Positions 38,531 to 52,500 are shown, counted from the stretch's first letter. The stretch is DNA of 64,000 bases from Branchiostoma floridae (GCF_000003815.2 NC_049986.1:365000-428999); one strand, 5' to 3'. Translations and numbers: made by a program. Notes: generated by a model not told the origin, from the sequence alone.

Positions 38531-40177
38531 GGCAGTTCGCTCTTTAGTGATATAATTGATGCTATTGCATATGTGTTCTATTGAACCTAAATTGACCATC
38601 AGTCCAGGGCACCATGTTTAATACCGGACAACAATCATATTATGTGCGCAGGAAAGCATATTAAGTCATACATAGTGCTTTGATATGAGATGATAAGAAA
38701 AACTTTTAGCAAATGAAATCAAACATAAATAATCAATGTTTAGAGCTTTAAATTACTTTAACATCATAATGGCACTGAATGTTATGTATGCAGCTGCACA
38801 AATATATCCAGTTAAGTTAAATAATCGTAATATGTGTAACGTAAGGCAAATCCTTATTAAAACAATCATGGCTAGTTACATTCCTTCATCTACAGCAGAG
38901 ATGAATCTGTGTGGTAGAAACTGCTTGACTCCCTCTGCTTCTTTTGGGTGGCCAGATTCAGTACTGAGTACTACAGACCGATTTGTCTTCAAATATTAAT
39001 GACCTTAGTGAACAGTTTAAACTTTGTTCCAACGCAAGAAAGTAAGGACTGAAATTCAGTTACAAGTGGGTGATAAATATACATTTTCAGAATGAGGGAA
39101 GATTGTAGCGTTGTTGTTGTATTTTGGTGGCTTCTGTTCTCCCAAGATGGGAGCGCCGCTTTCACCAAGTTGTACCATGAGTATTCATCATTTTGCAGAA
39201 AGAAAGGCGCCAACGTGAGGAATTTGTGCAAAGGATATTGGAAAACTACGGAGAGATTTGACGGGAGACTGACGTCTCACGTGTGGGTTCGGCAGAAGAA
39301 GTCTTTGGAAGCGATCCCGGTGACCCAGGGCCACTTATAATTTAATTTGATTTATTTATTCTGTGATTTATTTGCCGATCACAGAACCGTTTCCATTATA
39401 TTCCCATCGATTTTATTTCACTTTGCTTCATACTTTGTTCCTTTTCGTTCCTTTTTCGCACTTTCGGTACTTTCCCTTTCGTTCTTTTTGTTCCTTTTCG
39501 TTCCTTTTCGCTCCTTTTTGTTCCTTTTCGTTCCTTTTTGTTCCTTTTTGCTCCTTTTTGCTCCCAGCTGGTTTGTGGTGACAATCACAGTAACCGCTGG
39601 TAGGCATCCAGACAGCAGGGCTCCAATAGGCTAGTGCCGTTGGGCACGGGGCGTAGGAGGATGCTGTGTATCTTTTTTGACTCTTTTGTCCCGCTTAAAA
39701 ATAATATCGTTATTGTAACACACCGCGGAATTACACGTAGAACGGGCGCGTGATTGGGAGAAAGTTCCATAATATCGCCAGGATGAAACACGGAATAATG
39801 AACTGCGGTTTGTACCTTTATATATCCTCTGTTGTTTGTTTCTTCCTTCCCTTTCTTCTGTTAGTAATTGCATAAAACAGAAACCTGCATAGGCATGCAA
39901 AAAAGTCATGAGAAAACGGACATATACTGTCAAGAATTTCCATTTAATTTTGGTCCGCCACAACCGCAATGACGTAACGTTAAATCTTTACTGCTAGCGT
40001 AGAAATAAAAATGACGCCGTACGTCCAATTTTGCCCATTCATCTGTAGATTCGGGCTATCATGCAACGGTTCGTTTGTTTGTTTGTTCGTTTGTTTGTTT
40101 GTTTGTTTGTTCGTCACACTTTTACACGAGTTGCAGCTGAAATTTAGCTGTTATAGAAAATCTAACATGGTAAATTG
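38531..40177. other. Intergenic DNA with simple repeats
   Basis: A (CTTTTCGTTC)-type pyrimidine repeat lies at 39430-39570 and (GTTT)n at 40070-40112. An 82-codon frame at 39092-39340 has a hydrophobic start but no other support. Confidence 0.45.
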
Positions 40178-40470
40178 ATGAACGGAATATCTGACATATC
40201 TTCAATAAAACACAACATGCCTCAAAAGTATGGTTGGATTGGTATGTTTCTCGATCTCAGTGTTGTACACGTGCCCTGGTTGACAGAAAAAATATCGCAG
40301 CAAACAGACGTTTTCCTTGAAGGGGCTGCGGTGTGCGGAAACAAGGCAACTCTTGCCTGCACACCTGCCGCGGGACCTTCCCTTCCTAATCTCATCAAAT
40401 GGGCTGACCAATGGGCGAGCGCCACGCCTGGGCACAGGTCAGGTCATAAAATAGCCTGATGACACAACTT
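40178..40470. repeat. Promoter-like module, copy 2
   Basis: Copy of 35870-36250 with a single 62-bp unit. Read on the minus strand it has a TATA-like ctattttatg followed by tgacctgacct, which are overlapping nuclear-receptor-type half sites. It sits next to the duplicated P450 5' flank, so a promoter role is possible but unproven. Confidence 0.5.
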
Positions 40471-40994
40471 TTCGAGGATTCTTCCTTATCTTTTCCGTTA
40501 CTTAAGTCGCTCGAACTTACGTCAAAGCGGGCAGAAAGGGGCATGCACTGTATGTGTACCGGTTGTTTCACAGTCTCGATCGTGTAACTTTGTATCCCAC
40601 AAAGGTTTTCAAAAAGTCCCCAGAAACTCTACAAAAACCTATGAGATTTAAAAATGCCAATTGAGAGCTCGACACATGTCCCATTGAAGTTATATGAACC
40701 TACCTCAAACTTCAAGGTGTATGTCTTGTTTTAATTCTTTAAAAGCCACTCCCTCACCTTCTCACGCACTTCGTTTGGGAAGCAGTGATGCGTCCAATCA
40801 CCATCCCTACCGTACTGAACCAAAGTGACCCCGAAGAAAAGATTACTTTTTTGTTCCTTCGTTTAGTTGTAAAGAAAGCCAGTCTTTGCTTACTGACACC
40901 ACTAGATACTAGTAACTAGTAGCTTATTAACAATAAAAGACAAAGGCATGAGGACAAATAACCAAGGTGCCATGAGTATCAAGTATCTCTTTAA

Positions 40995-41871
40995 CCCTAT
41001 CCAGACCGGGCTTTTTTGGGATAGCTGGGACCGGGGGGGGGCTCTTTTGACCCCCCCTTCGTAATTTCAAAACGGCTTGGGTTACGATCACCAAATTTGG
41101 AGGGGATGATGTACTAGTAAAGTTTTATATTTTCTGTAAGTTTGGTATCGTTATGACGTAATATGACGTAATTATGACGTCATAATGTCATATTTTAGGC
41201 TAAAATCGTCTACGTATGAAATTTCCAATATACTTAAAGGTATTAAAGAAAACGATGACTATTAAGGTTATATTATTGGTGTCTAAGTCTGCCAAGTCAT
41301 TTGTTGCCAATGACGACGACACTGACGCAAATATGACGTCAGAAAATGACGTCATTTGTCCGCCATCTTGGATTAACAAGATAGAATGGAAGTGGACTAA
41401 AAAGGTTCAAATGATTGTGTTTTGTAAGAAAATAGAAGATTTTGACGGAATTTGAGTAAAAATAACATGTATTTATCGTTGAAAATGGCATTGTCCGCCA
41501 TCTTGGATTTTCACCCATGACGTCATCAAATTAGCATAAATTATGAATAATTAATTAGAAATGTAAGTTAAAATTACACAGGATCTTAATGATATAGATA
41601 AACAAGTTTGGTCTAGCAATAAAACTATAAAATCCCAAAATTCAAACTGAAATTAGTAAATTTGGTAAAATATGCCTGTCAGAAACCCGTTGCCATGGCA
41701 ACATGAAAAATCACAAACTAATTTTTTTTTCGCAGAGTTGTTGCTAACAATATTTTAGGAAAAGTCACCAAGTTTCGCGTTTCTAGCACATGTCGTTCGA
41801 CAGTTATAGGACGTCAAAGTCGGCGCGGGCACTTTTAGCCCCCCCCCCCCCCCCCCCCCGTCTAGATAGGG
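40995..41871. mobile_element. piggyBac-like MITE with four TGACGTCA palindromes
   Basis: The ends ccctatccagaccggg and, inverted, ccctatctagacgggg are flanked by TTAA on both sides (40991-40994, 41872-41875). The paralogous flank at about 57050 is the empty site (gtatcaagtatcttctgaactgttg). No transposase. CRE palindromes at 41175, 41334, 41347 and 41518. A G run and a C run of about 20 sit just inside the ends. Confidence 0.85.
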
Positions 41872-42071
41872 TTAACTGTTGTATAAACAGTCTGGGGTTT
41901 GTATTTTAGTTTATGCACATAGAAAGCATTCTGCCAGGGCAATGCCGCGGTCAATGTTCTTGAGTTTTGCTTTTACAGGCGTGACACCAGGGTAATGGAC
42001 CACTAGTGGGAGGGGGGTAACATACCATATTCATCATGTTCTACTGTCTCAAATTTACAACAGTTTGTAAT

Positions 42072-42594
42072 TAGGCCACAGCAAGTAAATTTTATGGATG
42101 ACATCCGCGCGCTCATTAATTTTCGCCCGATTTCAGAAAAAAAAATTTTTTTCTTCTTCTTTGGAGATGGTCAACATGACGAGATAGTATCAAAATTAGG
42201 AAAGCATGTTGTTTTAGCCTAATTATTGTACTTGTAGAAGTGACATTAGCGAGGTAGCCATGAATGTAGTTATAGAAGTGTAGCTGGATAGTTGTAAAAA
42301 TGGCACCACTATGGAAGTCATGAGTGTAGTTGTCATGTTGGTAAGTGATACCAGTCTACTACACTAGTGTCACTTTTGCTACACTAGTTTACGTCTTGAA
42401 TACAGGAATGAATGATTTGTTGTCAGTGCTACCTTGTTTTGTCCTTCAACTCTTGTTTCAACATTTATGGTGTCTATTTTGAAAATTTTGCCATCTTGTT
42501 TTTTTTACCCATCTTGTTTTTTTTTTCGCCCTATCTCATTATTTTTGCAGTCTGCAGAGGATGTCATCCATAAAATTTACTTGCCGTGGCCTTA
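42072..42594. mobile_element. MITE with taggccacrgcaagtaaatt ends
   Basis: taggccacagcaagtaaatt, ttatggatgacatcc at the left is complemented by ggatgtcatccataaaattt, acttgccgtggcctta at the right. It is absent from the paralogous flank at 57.2 kb. Related pieces are at 38365 and 17085. Confidence 0.8.
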
Positions 42595-43270
42595 CTACCG
42601 ATTACCCATGGAATAAATCAAATATCACATTGACATTGTAAGAGACTTTTGATGCTTCCGTCCGTTTATTAACTTTTCTAAGTTAAAACACAGGAGCTTT
42701 TAAGAAAATATCAAAGCAAAAAGGTAAAGGAATTCACTTTGTCACATGCTCGTTGTTTAAACCTCAGATTTTACCAGAAATCCTTCGCTCTAGTTTCAGA
42801 TCTACAGGTTCCTATTGTAAGTTAATATTAGAGATGTTCACTATTAATGTCTATATACAGTTTTAACCATAAGTTTCATGCATATATCAGTGAACGTTAT
42901 TACTAAAGTTCTATCTAGTTTTAAATCATCAATAATTGAATTTCTTATTGTGTAATGCAGTTTTGCAATGTGTGTCTCTAAAATGGTTCCAAGAAACAGT
43001 TTCTTTCGGCCTTAGGCCAACAACCACTGGTAAGGATTTAGGACAACCTCTTCCAGCAGGACAATTGAATTTTATACGACACATATGCATAACTATCCCA
43101 AGAATTCCCGCATTGATTAAAGCTAGGATCTACGAGACGGACCCTAAGCGATTCTTCTCTTCGATTGACCAAGAATTGTACAATATGACAAATATATTAA
43201 CTAGAAAAATATGTCCAGTGTAACAGATATATATGTTTGTTGACAAAGGTATACAATACATGTACATATA

Positions 43271-43276
43271 TTTATT
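43271..43276 (-). terminator. Possible polyadenylation signal of the P450 gene
   Basis: AATAAA on the minus strand about 135 bases after the stop codon. It is the first perfect hexamer I find downstream. Confidence 0.5.
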
Positions 43277-43409
43277 ATTTACCTTTTAGTTGGCGTTATG
43301 TAAATATTTCTAAACAGGGTAACACAAGTCAGTCACCTTTTTGAATACAGGTATTGTGACAGACGTGTATTGTGAAAATATCACACAAATTGCGCTGACA
43401 TATACATTC

Positions 43410-43588
43410 CTAGCGTTGAGTGATGCACATATTCACTCTTGGTGGGACCAGGGTTATTCCCATGCAGCCATCGGTAGAAGGTACAGTGGCGCCCTCTGGC
43501 AACTTGAAGGTGAAGTGCTTCAGGAGGGAAGAAAAGAGCAAAAAGAGTTCCATCTTAGCCAGCTGCTCACCGAGGCAGACACGGCGGC
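43410..43588 (-). CDS. P450 exon 7 (haem-binding loop to stop)
   Basis: The acceptor (minus) is attgtcctatag. The exon completes TGRRVCLGEQLAKMELFLLF (haem cysteine and L helix) and ends PPRVNMCITQR with a TAG stop at 43410-43412. The split of the haem loop between exons 6 and 7 (phase 1) is as in CYP2 genes. Confidence 0.93.
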
Positions 43589-46500
43589 CTATAGGACAAT
43601 GAGAGAAAATTATACAAAAACGCATACGAATCAACTTGGATAACATCAGTTTCTACATCTACAGTTTAAGGTTAAAAAACGTACTTGTACTGGTTTTGTT
43701 GCACTTTCTGTTTAAAAAACAAACTCACCAGTACAGAAAGGCATGAAGGATTCGGGCCTGGTGAACACCTTGCCTTCAGAGTCCAGGAACCTACGGGGCT
43801 CAAACCTCTCAGGGTCCGGCCAGAACTCTGGGTCCATCTGAGCTGACCACAGGTTGGGAAGAACCTTTAAATGGAATAGACAGCAAAACATTTTCTTTTG
43901 TTATAACTGTCAGTGTCTGCACCGTAATGGTATGACCATTGAAAAATCCTTCTGTTATTTACGCCCATTACGAAAAAGTACGCCCATTATGATTTTTTAA
44001 ATCATAGATAAATCAGCTTTTCGTTTTCAAAAACGTCTAACTCACTTACAAATCAGCTTTCCATTTTCAAAAACGTATAACTCACTCACAAATCGGCTTT
44101 TCATTTTCAAAAACGTCTAGCTCCACTTACAAACGACCCATGATCTTTTTTGAACGACCCAACAGTGTCTAGTACGCATGTGAGAGTGGTACTTTGCGAT
44201 GTTGGTCAAAGTTCAGCGAACCACAACGATTTATTTGAAGAAATCACCTGCATTCCCGCGGGGATGTCATAGCCTCGAAACTTCGTGTCCTCGTTAGGAG
44301 TATGAGGAATACTGAGGGGAAGGATGGCCCTGATTCGCTGGATCTCCATAATAGTAGCCTCGGTATACGGGAGCTGGGACCTGTGGGCCAGGGTGGGCAC
44401 GTCATGGTCTGTTCCCAGGACACTGTCCAGCTCAACTTGGACCTGTAACAGTTATTTATCATACAAATCAACATGTTTTATTGCAGTTAAAATATTTGAT
44501 GTAATCGTGTTTGTTAAACAAGCAAGCCATCTTGAGTACAAAGTGCACATATGTAAGTTATGAGTGGTCGTTAAGGTCAAGCTTTGATACTTGAAGAACC
44601 ATTGACTAGTAATCAATTACCTTTTTCACAATTCCGTGTATGACGATGTGTGAATGCGCTGCCATGGGAATTTTTTGTAGACATTCTGTCAAAGGCGAAA
44701 GCCCAAGAGATGTAATCAGTGTCCCGACAATTGTATTGATTTGCAAAACTATGTCCAGACGTAAGTTGAAGGAGAAATCTTTGTTTTCAAGATGAACCGG
44801 GACGAGGGGGGATACAAGGTAAGCCACGTTTGGGATTGTTTTCTCACCGCTAAAGCGCCACCTACATCGGCTACATATAGCGGTGAGAAGCAGAACTCCA
44901 CACCACAAAAAATCTTTTTTCTTATTTTTCTTGTTTTCTTGTTTTTTCTTACGGAGAGAAAAAGTTTTTTGTATAAAGAAAGGTTGAGAAAAGCAAGAAA
45001 CCTCCTGTAAAACCTTTGTATGCTAATTCCTACACAAAGATTTTTATTCTTGTTTTTTCTTAACTGAAGAAAATATTTCTAATATAATGATCACTGAGCA
45101 AGAATGTTCAAGAAATTAAAGTAGAACTTTCTTTTCCAGTCTTTACACAAGATTTGCTTCTTGTTTGTTCAAATGGAAAATATTGCAGAATCTATCCTGA
45201 AGATTATTATTCTTGCCTTATACCAGTTTTTTCTTTAGGATTTGTTTTTACCAGAATAAGATTCTTGAACTTTCTTGTTGTCTCAATGTAGAATGTCCGA
45301 GAAACGTAATTCTTGGTTTTCATGTTATAACTTAAGAAAAATGCAATAGTTTTTTAATCAGTTTCTTGGGCAAATACTGTTCAACAAAAAAAGAAAAAAA
45401 AGAAAATCAAGAAATTGCAAAACAGCTTATAACTAGCATGAAATTCTTAAATGTTCTTGAATGTTATCTTTATCCATAAAGTTTAAGAAAAGACGTTTCT
45501 TGTTTTGTAAGGAGATATTATCATAGTTTTTCAGAACTCACTTGACTGAATACTAATAAGAAAAACAAGAAATTATTAAACAAGCTATGACTAGCAGAAT
45601 ATTCTTGAATGTTATAATTATGTTTCTTATCAAGAAAATTTAACAAAGATGATTCTCGTTTTTCTTAATAATATTTAATGAAAACAATAAAAGTATAATT
45701 TTCTCCTTATATTCTTGACAACTACGTTCAAACAATTGGAGCATCAAGATATGAAAAATAATTTTGAGCTAGCATTGATTTTCTTTTGTTTTCCCAATAC
45801 GAGAGTTAAGAAATATTTTCTTGCAGTAAGATTCTTCATTTTGCTAAGGATCATGGGAAATTACTCCCATCATCCTTTGCTGCGATTTTGAACTGGGAGT
45901 CACAGTTGCAAGTCACAGTGCTCCAGCTCTGTAGTTTTTTTTGCCTCAAATGTCCTTTAGTTCTTACATTAACAGGGAACAAATATGATGTGTTTCGTAA
46001 AGACGATTTTCTGCATCATGTGGGACCTTGCATACAACGTGGCTAGCTTTTTTAGAGTGTCAAAATGCTACCGAAGCCAAGGCCAAGCCGGATGCCCCCC
46101 TCCCCCATGCAGGTATGTTAGCCATCGTACTTGGAATACGATTTCCAAAGCTACTATTTCTGTAGATGTTTATCATAAAACCAAACAGTAATTACAGAAG
46201 ATGTAAGTAAAGTGCATGAAATTCTGCAAAATACAAAGAATTGACTATAATATTTGTAAGGAAGGAAATGTATAGAGATGCTGGCCTTTACTGAGGGGGA
46301 GGGGGGCGATATAAGAATTGATGATCATTCATGGTCTTTGTGTGTTGTTCTAGGCTCAGAAACCTACTGGTACAAGGAGGATGTTCCCATCTCAACTTTG
46401 GAAAAGCCCTTAACAAGGAGAAGTCTTCATTATAACTACAGCAACAGCAACATTGTAGCTCTAATGGTTTCAGATAAGGACAATTAGTTATAGTTGGCTG

Positions 46501-49500
46501 CACGGTACTGTATCAGGAAAAATGTCAATAAGCAAGCGTAGTTACAAAATGGTTGATTTTTGCAATCTTTGGTAAGGAATGAGTAATCGAGGAAAACACC
46601 ACAAAACTTGTATGAATCATATTGATGATAATAAATATGATTGCCATCATGTATTGACATAAATGTCAACATTGAGTTGTTTGTACTCTTTATATAAGAA
46701 TGTTAATCTTAGTGTAAGAAACTGATTCTAGGTTTGTAGTTGCAAGAAATTTAGTCTTGAAGACAGAATGGCATTGCAGGCACAAAAAAGCTCAATCTTC
46801 ATGCAAGAAAGCGATTCTTGTACTACATATAAGAAATTCACTCTTGGAGACAGAAAGTAATTCCTCATACAAGAACCTCAATCTTCATGCAAGATTAAGA
46901 ATTCATTCTTGATGTAAGAAATTCATTCTTCAGCATGCATGTGTTAGAAGTAGATTCTGACCACAAGAAAACTATTCTAGAAGTTTTGGTCCATTAGCGA
47001 TAAGAAAAAAATTCTTAGCACAAGAAAAATATGGGTTTCTTGAATTTTCTCAAAACAGGGATTCTTGAATACAGAATAATATTCTTGCTGAAAGATTAGT
47101 TTTCTTTGTTCAAGAAAAAACAAGAAAGATAAGAAAATTCATTTTTTGTAGTGCAGTTAGAAGCTCTGACGAAGGTGTCTGAGTCGGACATCGAAACGTA
47201 AGCCATGTAAGTACCCACTGGTTGTGTAAAAAGAATTCCCCTTCAACTTATGTTCTACCAACCTGATGAAACTATTTTCGGAAATGTCCAGACGTGTTTT
47301 GTTCAGGTCACAGAGGCCTTCACCTTTGACACATGACCCACAATTCCTGTCGCGGCACATGAGTATTCTGAATATCGGTGAACAAGCTCAATTCCACTTT
47401 TGCCGTTTTGTGCAACATTACAACTTGTTACAGGTTTGCGATAGTGTCATGTGTGATGGTTTGCAAACTAAATATGATCTTGTGGTATCGTCGGAAAGAG
47501 TGGGACGGCAAGAGCCACAAGCATGAAGGATTAGTGTGTTGTAAGAAGGGAATAGATACGATATCGATGGCGTTGTAATATGATCTTGTGGTCTTGTCGA
47601 CAACAGTGGGACGACAAGAGCCACAAGCATAAGGGATTAGTTTGTTGTAACAAGTGATGGCGTTGCAATGTGAGCATGGGAGTCGTTGCGGACTTGTCGG
47701 AAATATAGGGACAGCCGCACAGCGATGGATGGTTAGTCTGTTTAAAGGTAGAATGGTGGTTTTATATACGATTTTGACGTGTAATGGGTGACCTGGAATG
47801 TTATCAGCTTGTTGTTGCGGACTTGTCGGAATTATATAGGAACGACAGCCGCACAACAATGAATGATATACACATGTTCCTTAAATGCCGATTGGAAGAT
47901 CAGCACATTAAGGATGACCTAGAGACAAAGATTCCGTACACCAGCTGGGTACAGAAAATCACGAAGAAGCTTCTTAGCGGACTTGGAGCAATGGGACGTG
48001 CCAGAGCCTTTGTTACGGACGAAGTGCTGAAAACCATGTATCAGACACTATTACTGGCTCATCTGGAGTATTGCGCCACAGCATGGCTACCAAGCCTTGC
48101 ACAAGGCAACAAAACTCTTATGTTACAGCTGGATAGACTGGTAAACAGGGCTGCAAGGCTCATCACAGGACACAAACTCCGAGACCACGTGACAGTCGAC
48201 AACTTGAGAGCAGAGGCAGGGATAGACTCTGTGCGTAAACGGACAGAAATTACGACTCTTGTTACTGTCTTTAAGACAATTCGTGGAAAGGCGCCGGCGT
48301 ACTTGGAATCTTTGTTCAAGTGGGAGGCTCCACCAACAATGAGTGTACGCCCTACTCGGTCAGAGGTAAAAACGTCTAAGGGACTACGACCCTCACCTAC
48401 TCTGCTGTCCACCAGCAAGAGTCATTGCATTCCGAAACAGTCTACAGTCCTACGGACCTTTCCTCTGGAATTCACTACCGCTAAAGCAACGGCAATTGCT
48501 CACCCTCAGGACTTTTAAGAAGTTCATTGAGAATTAGAACTTGAACTGGCTGATGCTCCGTAGTCTGGACTTTGATATTGGATAATTTTATTCTGTATTG
48601 TATATGTGCTATGTGTACTTTGTACTTTTATGTCCAGGATTACCTGAAAAGCAGGCCGATTTCCGGCCTGAGATGTAATTACTGGTAAAATAAATAAAGT
48701 GAAAGTGAAAGTACAGAATATCTTTAACGTTATAACACAGACTGATCGTGGCTTCATAATAATGCTACCTCACTTTGTCCTCTATTGTCTCTCCTAAATT
48801 CAACTCCCTAAAATTAGACATCTATTGTCGTTACATACAGTCTTACTAGACAACTGTCTGCTCACACAACACAACATTGTTGACTCCATCTCTCTGATTC
48901 TGTTCACCTTATTAAACGAATAACCGATAAGGAGTATTTACAAACGTTTTAAGGTAGTGTAGAGATGCAATGTACATACAGTTGTGCGTCTCCTTGCAAG
49001 TATATGACGGATTCAAATCATACTAAAGCTTTCATAAACACGGATTGTACGACACAATATTTGTATGGGGTTATTCCTTTCGCACATCTACCCCAGTTCG
49101 ATTGTTGGACCGACGTCGGCGAGGTTGAATGCCTTATTTGTATGTTCTTTGGTGTACATAATAGAATACACAGCACATACATATTCTCTTTTTTAAGCCA
49201 AAAATAACATAGACAACATGTGCCCCTTTCCGGGACTGCTGGCCGCAGGGCGGCGGTTGTTCGACGGTCTGTAAGTGTGATTTAATCAGGCTAGTGTACG
49301 TCAGCGCAATCTCTTGGCAGCACGCAGCTTTGCTCCCGGTCTGATATGATCCTTCTGCGACGTTGTTCCGGGTGTTGTATGACTCCCCTCTGCACCGTTG
49401 GTGCAAGGCGCACGAACGTCTAACACACACAAACAAGATGTTTTCCGCAAAAAAAGACAAAATTGTCAAAAAAATGAGTTATGACGACTGTTCACCACGT

Positions 49501-52500
49501 GGAGCAGACAGCATTGGTATCATGAACAGGCCGTAAAGTCATACATTTCTTACTTAGTTTTATTTTTTATAAGACCACATCTTTATGAACACAAAATCGA
49601 CTAAACTTGTAAAAAGATAACCAAAGATTAACAAATAAATGAACCATTTATGATCCAGTAACTGAATATTGCCCCTTCATGTAGACCGATGGGGGAGTGA
49701 TGCCTAAGTATTGGCTCCTGTGGGATAATTGCTGAAGTTCCAGGTCGGTTTGGGGGTAAATAGAAAAAAGAATTAAGTAGTTCAAGGATGGAAAATGATG
49801 AACTATTCAAACATACACGTACCCTACAAACATTTTTTTAAGATTGGACCCAGATTTCCTAAGAGCGCCGAATTTTTATGAAGACATTTTTTTCAAGTCT
49901 TAAGTAGGGGTTTCAATGGGATGATTAACGAATATCAAAGCCCATTTTCTACCAAAAGCAAGTGGAAAATGAAGTTATTAAGGTTATAAGTTGTTAAAGA
50001 ATCATCCAGAAACACATTGGAAAATTATTTTTTAGCTCAACCATATATTTCCTAAGAGCGCAACTGTTGATTCGTTAAAGTTCAATGTCAGGTGGCCATA
50101 ACGATTACGTCTTTAATCTCCAACCAGATCCACGGTGCGTACTGCAAAGTATAACTTCCCGTAGGCCAATGCCGGTTTCACTCCCTTAACAGGCTATACT
50201 CCCTAGCCAGTTTTGATACTATCTTATGGCACCGTAGGATCTGCTTGGAGATTTTACGTTTTAAGATAAAAAAATATTATTAGCAGAATCAGAACACTCT
50301 CCTCTTAAATAAAGTATGGCTTAAGAATTGCATTTGTACGGATAAAATTTAAAACTTTGCCACACCGGCTGCCTGTATGACAGTTAGGCAAGTTGGCAGA
50401 CCACCCAGGCTTTTCCCTAAATCCGAACCTCCGATGGAACAACTGTTTGCTTTATTCTAAAATCGGGCGAATTAATTATAGCAAGAAGGTTTTATATCAA
50501 ACCTCCTTGATTATAGCCAGATCTGTGTATCAATGAACACCTAAGAATATTCCTCGCGGACGCGAGATAGTACATACTTGAAAGTTGCCTTTATTGTGGG
50601 CGAGGTCTTTCTAGCATCTGCCCTACTCCCCTTGGCGTCGTTCTTTTTAGAAAAGCTTCCCAGGGTTTCGTTAGCTTCAGGGGGAAACATTTCTCTATAG
50701 GAGGCCAGTGTACAGGGAAATGGTTGGAGTCAAAGTATCGGAATAAAGTGTGGGTTCTCCTCGGTTGCCAGAATCGCCAAGATATTGTGAGAACGCTGGA
50801 AGGGTTATTTTTTTGTAAAACGTTTTTATAAGTAACTACATTTTAAACCTTTGCACAAAGTATTGTCTCTCCCTAAATACGGATTGTAAAGTCCTTTTAC
50901 ACCAATACTCATGCGCTTCTTGCCGAGCAAACCACATTTCTAGGGGGAAGGGCAGCGGACCTCACTTCACCTTCTGCAATGTCAGGAGTACACACTGGGG
51001 GGCACAGGCAGTAGAAAGCCTGTCCTACTGCAACGGTCCCAGAATAAGATATAGCAGAAATACCCCCATGAGCAGACTGTTGAAATTGAATATGTAATTT
51101 TACGTGCGACAGGGTAATCTCCAACCAGATCCACGGTGCGTAATGTATTCTAGTAGTATCAAACTTACCGGTTTGATCTCCCTGCCCGGCTTTGATACTA
51201 TCTTATGGCACCGTAGGATCTGCTTGGAGATTAGTGAAGACTGAGCCTTTCTGTTTCACGTAAAAGACTGAACATAGGCATGTTTACACATAAGAAAGAA
51301 TATTGAACATCCTTCTTAAACACAGAAGTCTGAGTGAGTGGATATGAACATCCATCTGTTTGGTATGTTCAAGACTATACATGTACAGCATTCCTTTTTC
51401 CTCACAGGTTTGTACATTTAAACCCTTCTGTTTTCCACAGAAGATTGTATATGTAACCGCTACATCTGTTTTTCATATTCTATACCGCAGATGTGCAGTT
51501 TTTAATACTGTACGTCTACAGTCTTCTGTTTTGACATAATACTGTATCATGGTTATACCGTAATGGTGGCATGATCTGTATGGTTAAGGTGGTGACATCC
51601 TTATGGTAAGGGTGCTGACATCTGCATTGGAAAGGTAAAGGTGGTAAAATCTACATGGTAAGGTAGGACATGTTGATGATAAGGCTGGTGAAATCTGGAT
51701 TGTAAAGGTCTTGAATGGCTTGAAGATAGAAAGTAGATGCATATAAATGTACATGTAAAAAAACAGAGTGATATTCATGTTCAGTCAAATAGTGTTGTCA
51801 TGTGAAAATGGATGTACGTGCAAACTGTTGAAGGACATTTAGGATCATAACAGGTGCAGTCTTGTGTGGCAAGCCTTTAAGTCTGTACTTGGGTGAGAAA
51901 CAAGGTATCTGTAGTCTTCTGTAGAAAACAAAAGGTTGTTAATATACAGTCTTCTGTGGGAAACAAAAGGGTGTACATGCTCAGCCTCTTATGTGGAAAC
52001 AGTAGACTTATACTCAACGCAAACCTGTTTACATTGGTGATACCAATATTTTAACTCTAGTTTTAAGAAATAAGTCACTGAAACAGAATGCATCTCTCTC
52101 TGTAAGGCAGCAAAGCTTTCCGTATACATTTAGACCATTGGGAACTGTTTACTAGCCTCAAGAGATTTTGGACGTGAACTTGGACCACAGTCCATCACTA
52201 GCACATGCGCACTCAGCACTGTGATGTACCTTCTTCTGCTCCTCTGGAAACAGGACCATGTACAGAAGACCCCATCGCAAAGTGTTGGCCGTGGTCTCCA
52301 TTCCAGCAACAGACAGGTCTTCAATTATCCACACAATATTCTCCTCTGTAAAGTAGTCGGTCTTCCCTTGAGTTTGTATTTCGATGAAAAGGAGGTCGAT
52401 GAAGTCTCGTGGATTCCCGTTGTCCAGGGTCTCGCGATGCTTTGTAATTTCTTGTCGAAGGAATGCGTGAACCTCGTTAATGCACTCGACAAGAATCCTG

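Larger units (their letters stand above)
40550..42950 (-). repeat. Second, diverged copy of the P450 5' flank
   Basis: Shares an ordered series of blocks with 56640-57560: caaaggggtcatg-type, tgaacctacctcaaa, ctcacgcacttcgtttgggaagcagtg, gagtatcaagtatct, gaaaatatcaaa, cactttgtcacat, gttaatattagagatgttcac. Two MITEs (40995-41871, 42072-42594) are present only here. No P450 coding exon follows it on the minus strand. Confidence 0.75.

Noticed and set aside
39092-39340. 82-codon frame with a hydrophobic start, behind a ttttcag
   Set aside because: No homology recognised, no downstream exon, and a single acceptor-like word is weak evidence.
42936-43223. 95-codon + frame next to the P450 3' end
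   Set aside because: No domain; AT-rich sequence and part of it lies in the duplicated flank.
47784-47870. Start of the 244-codon frame as a real N-terminus
   Set aside because: This part lies in a local tandem repeat upstream of the LINE match; the ATG is fortuitous.
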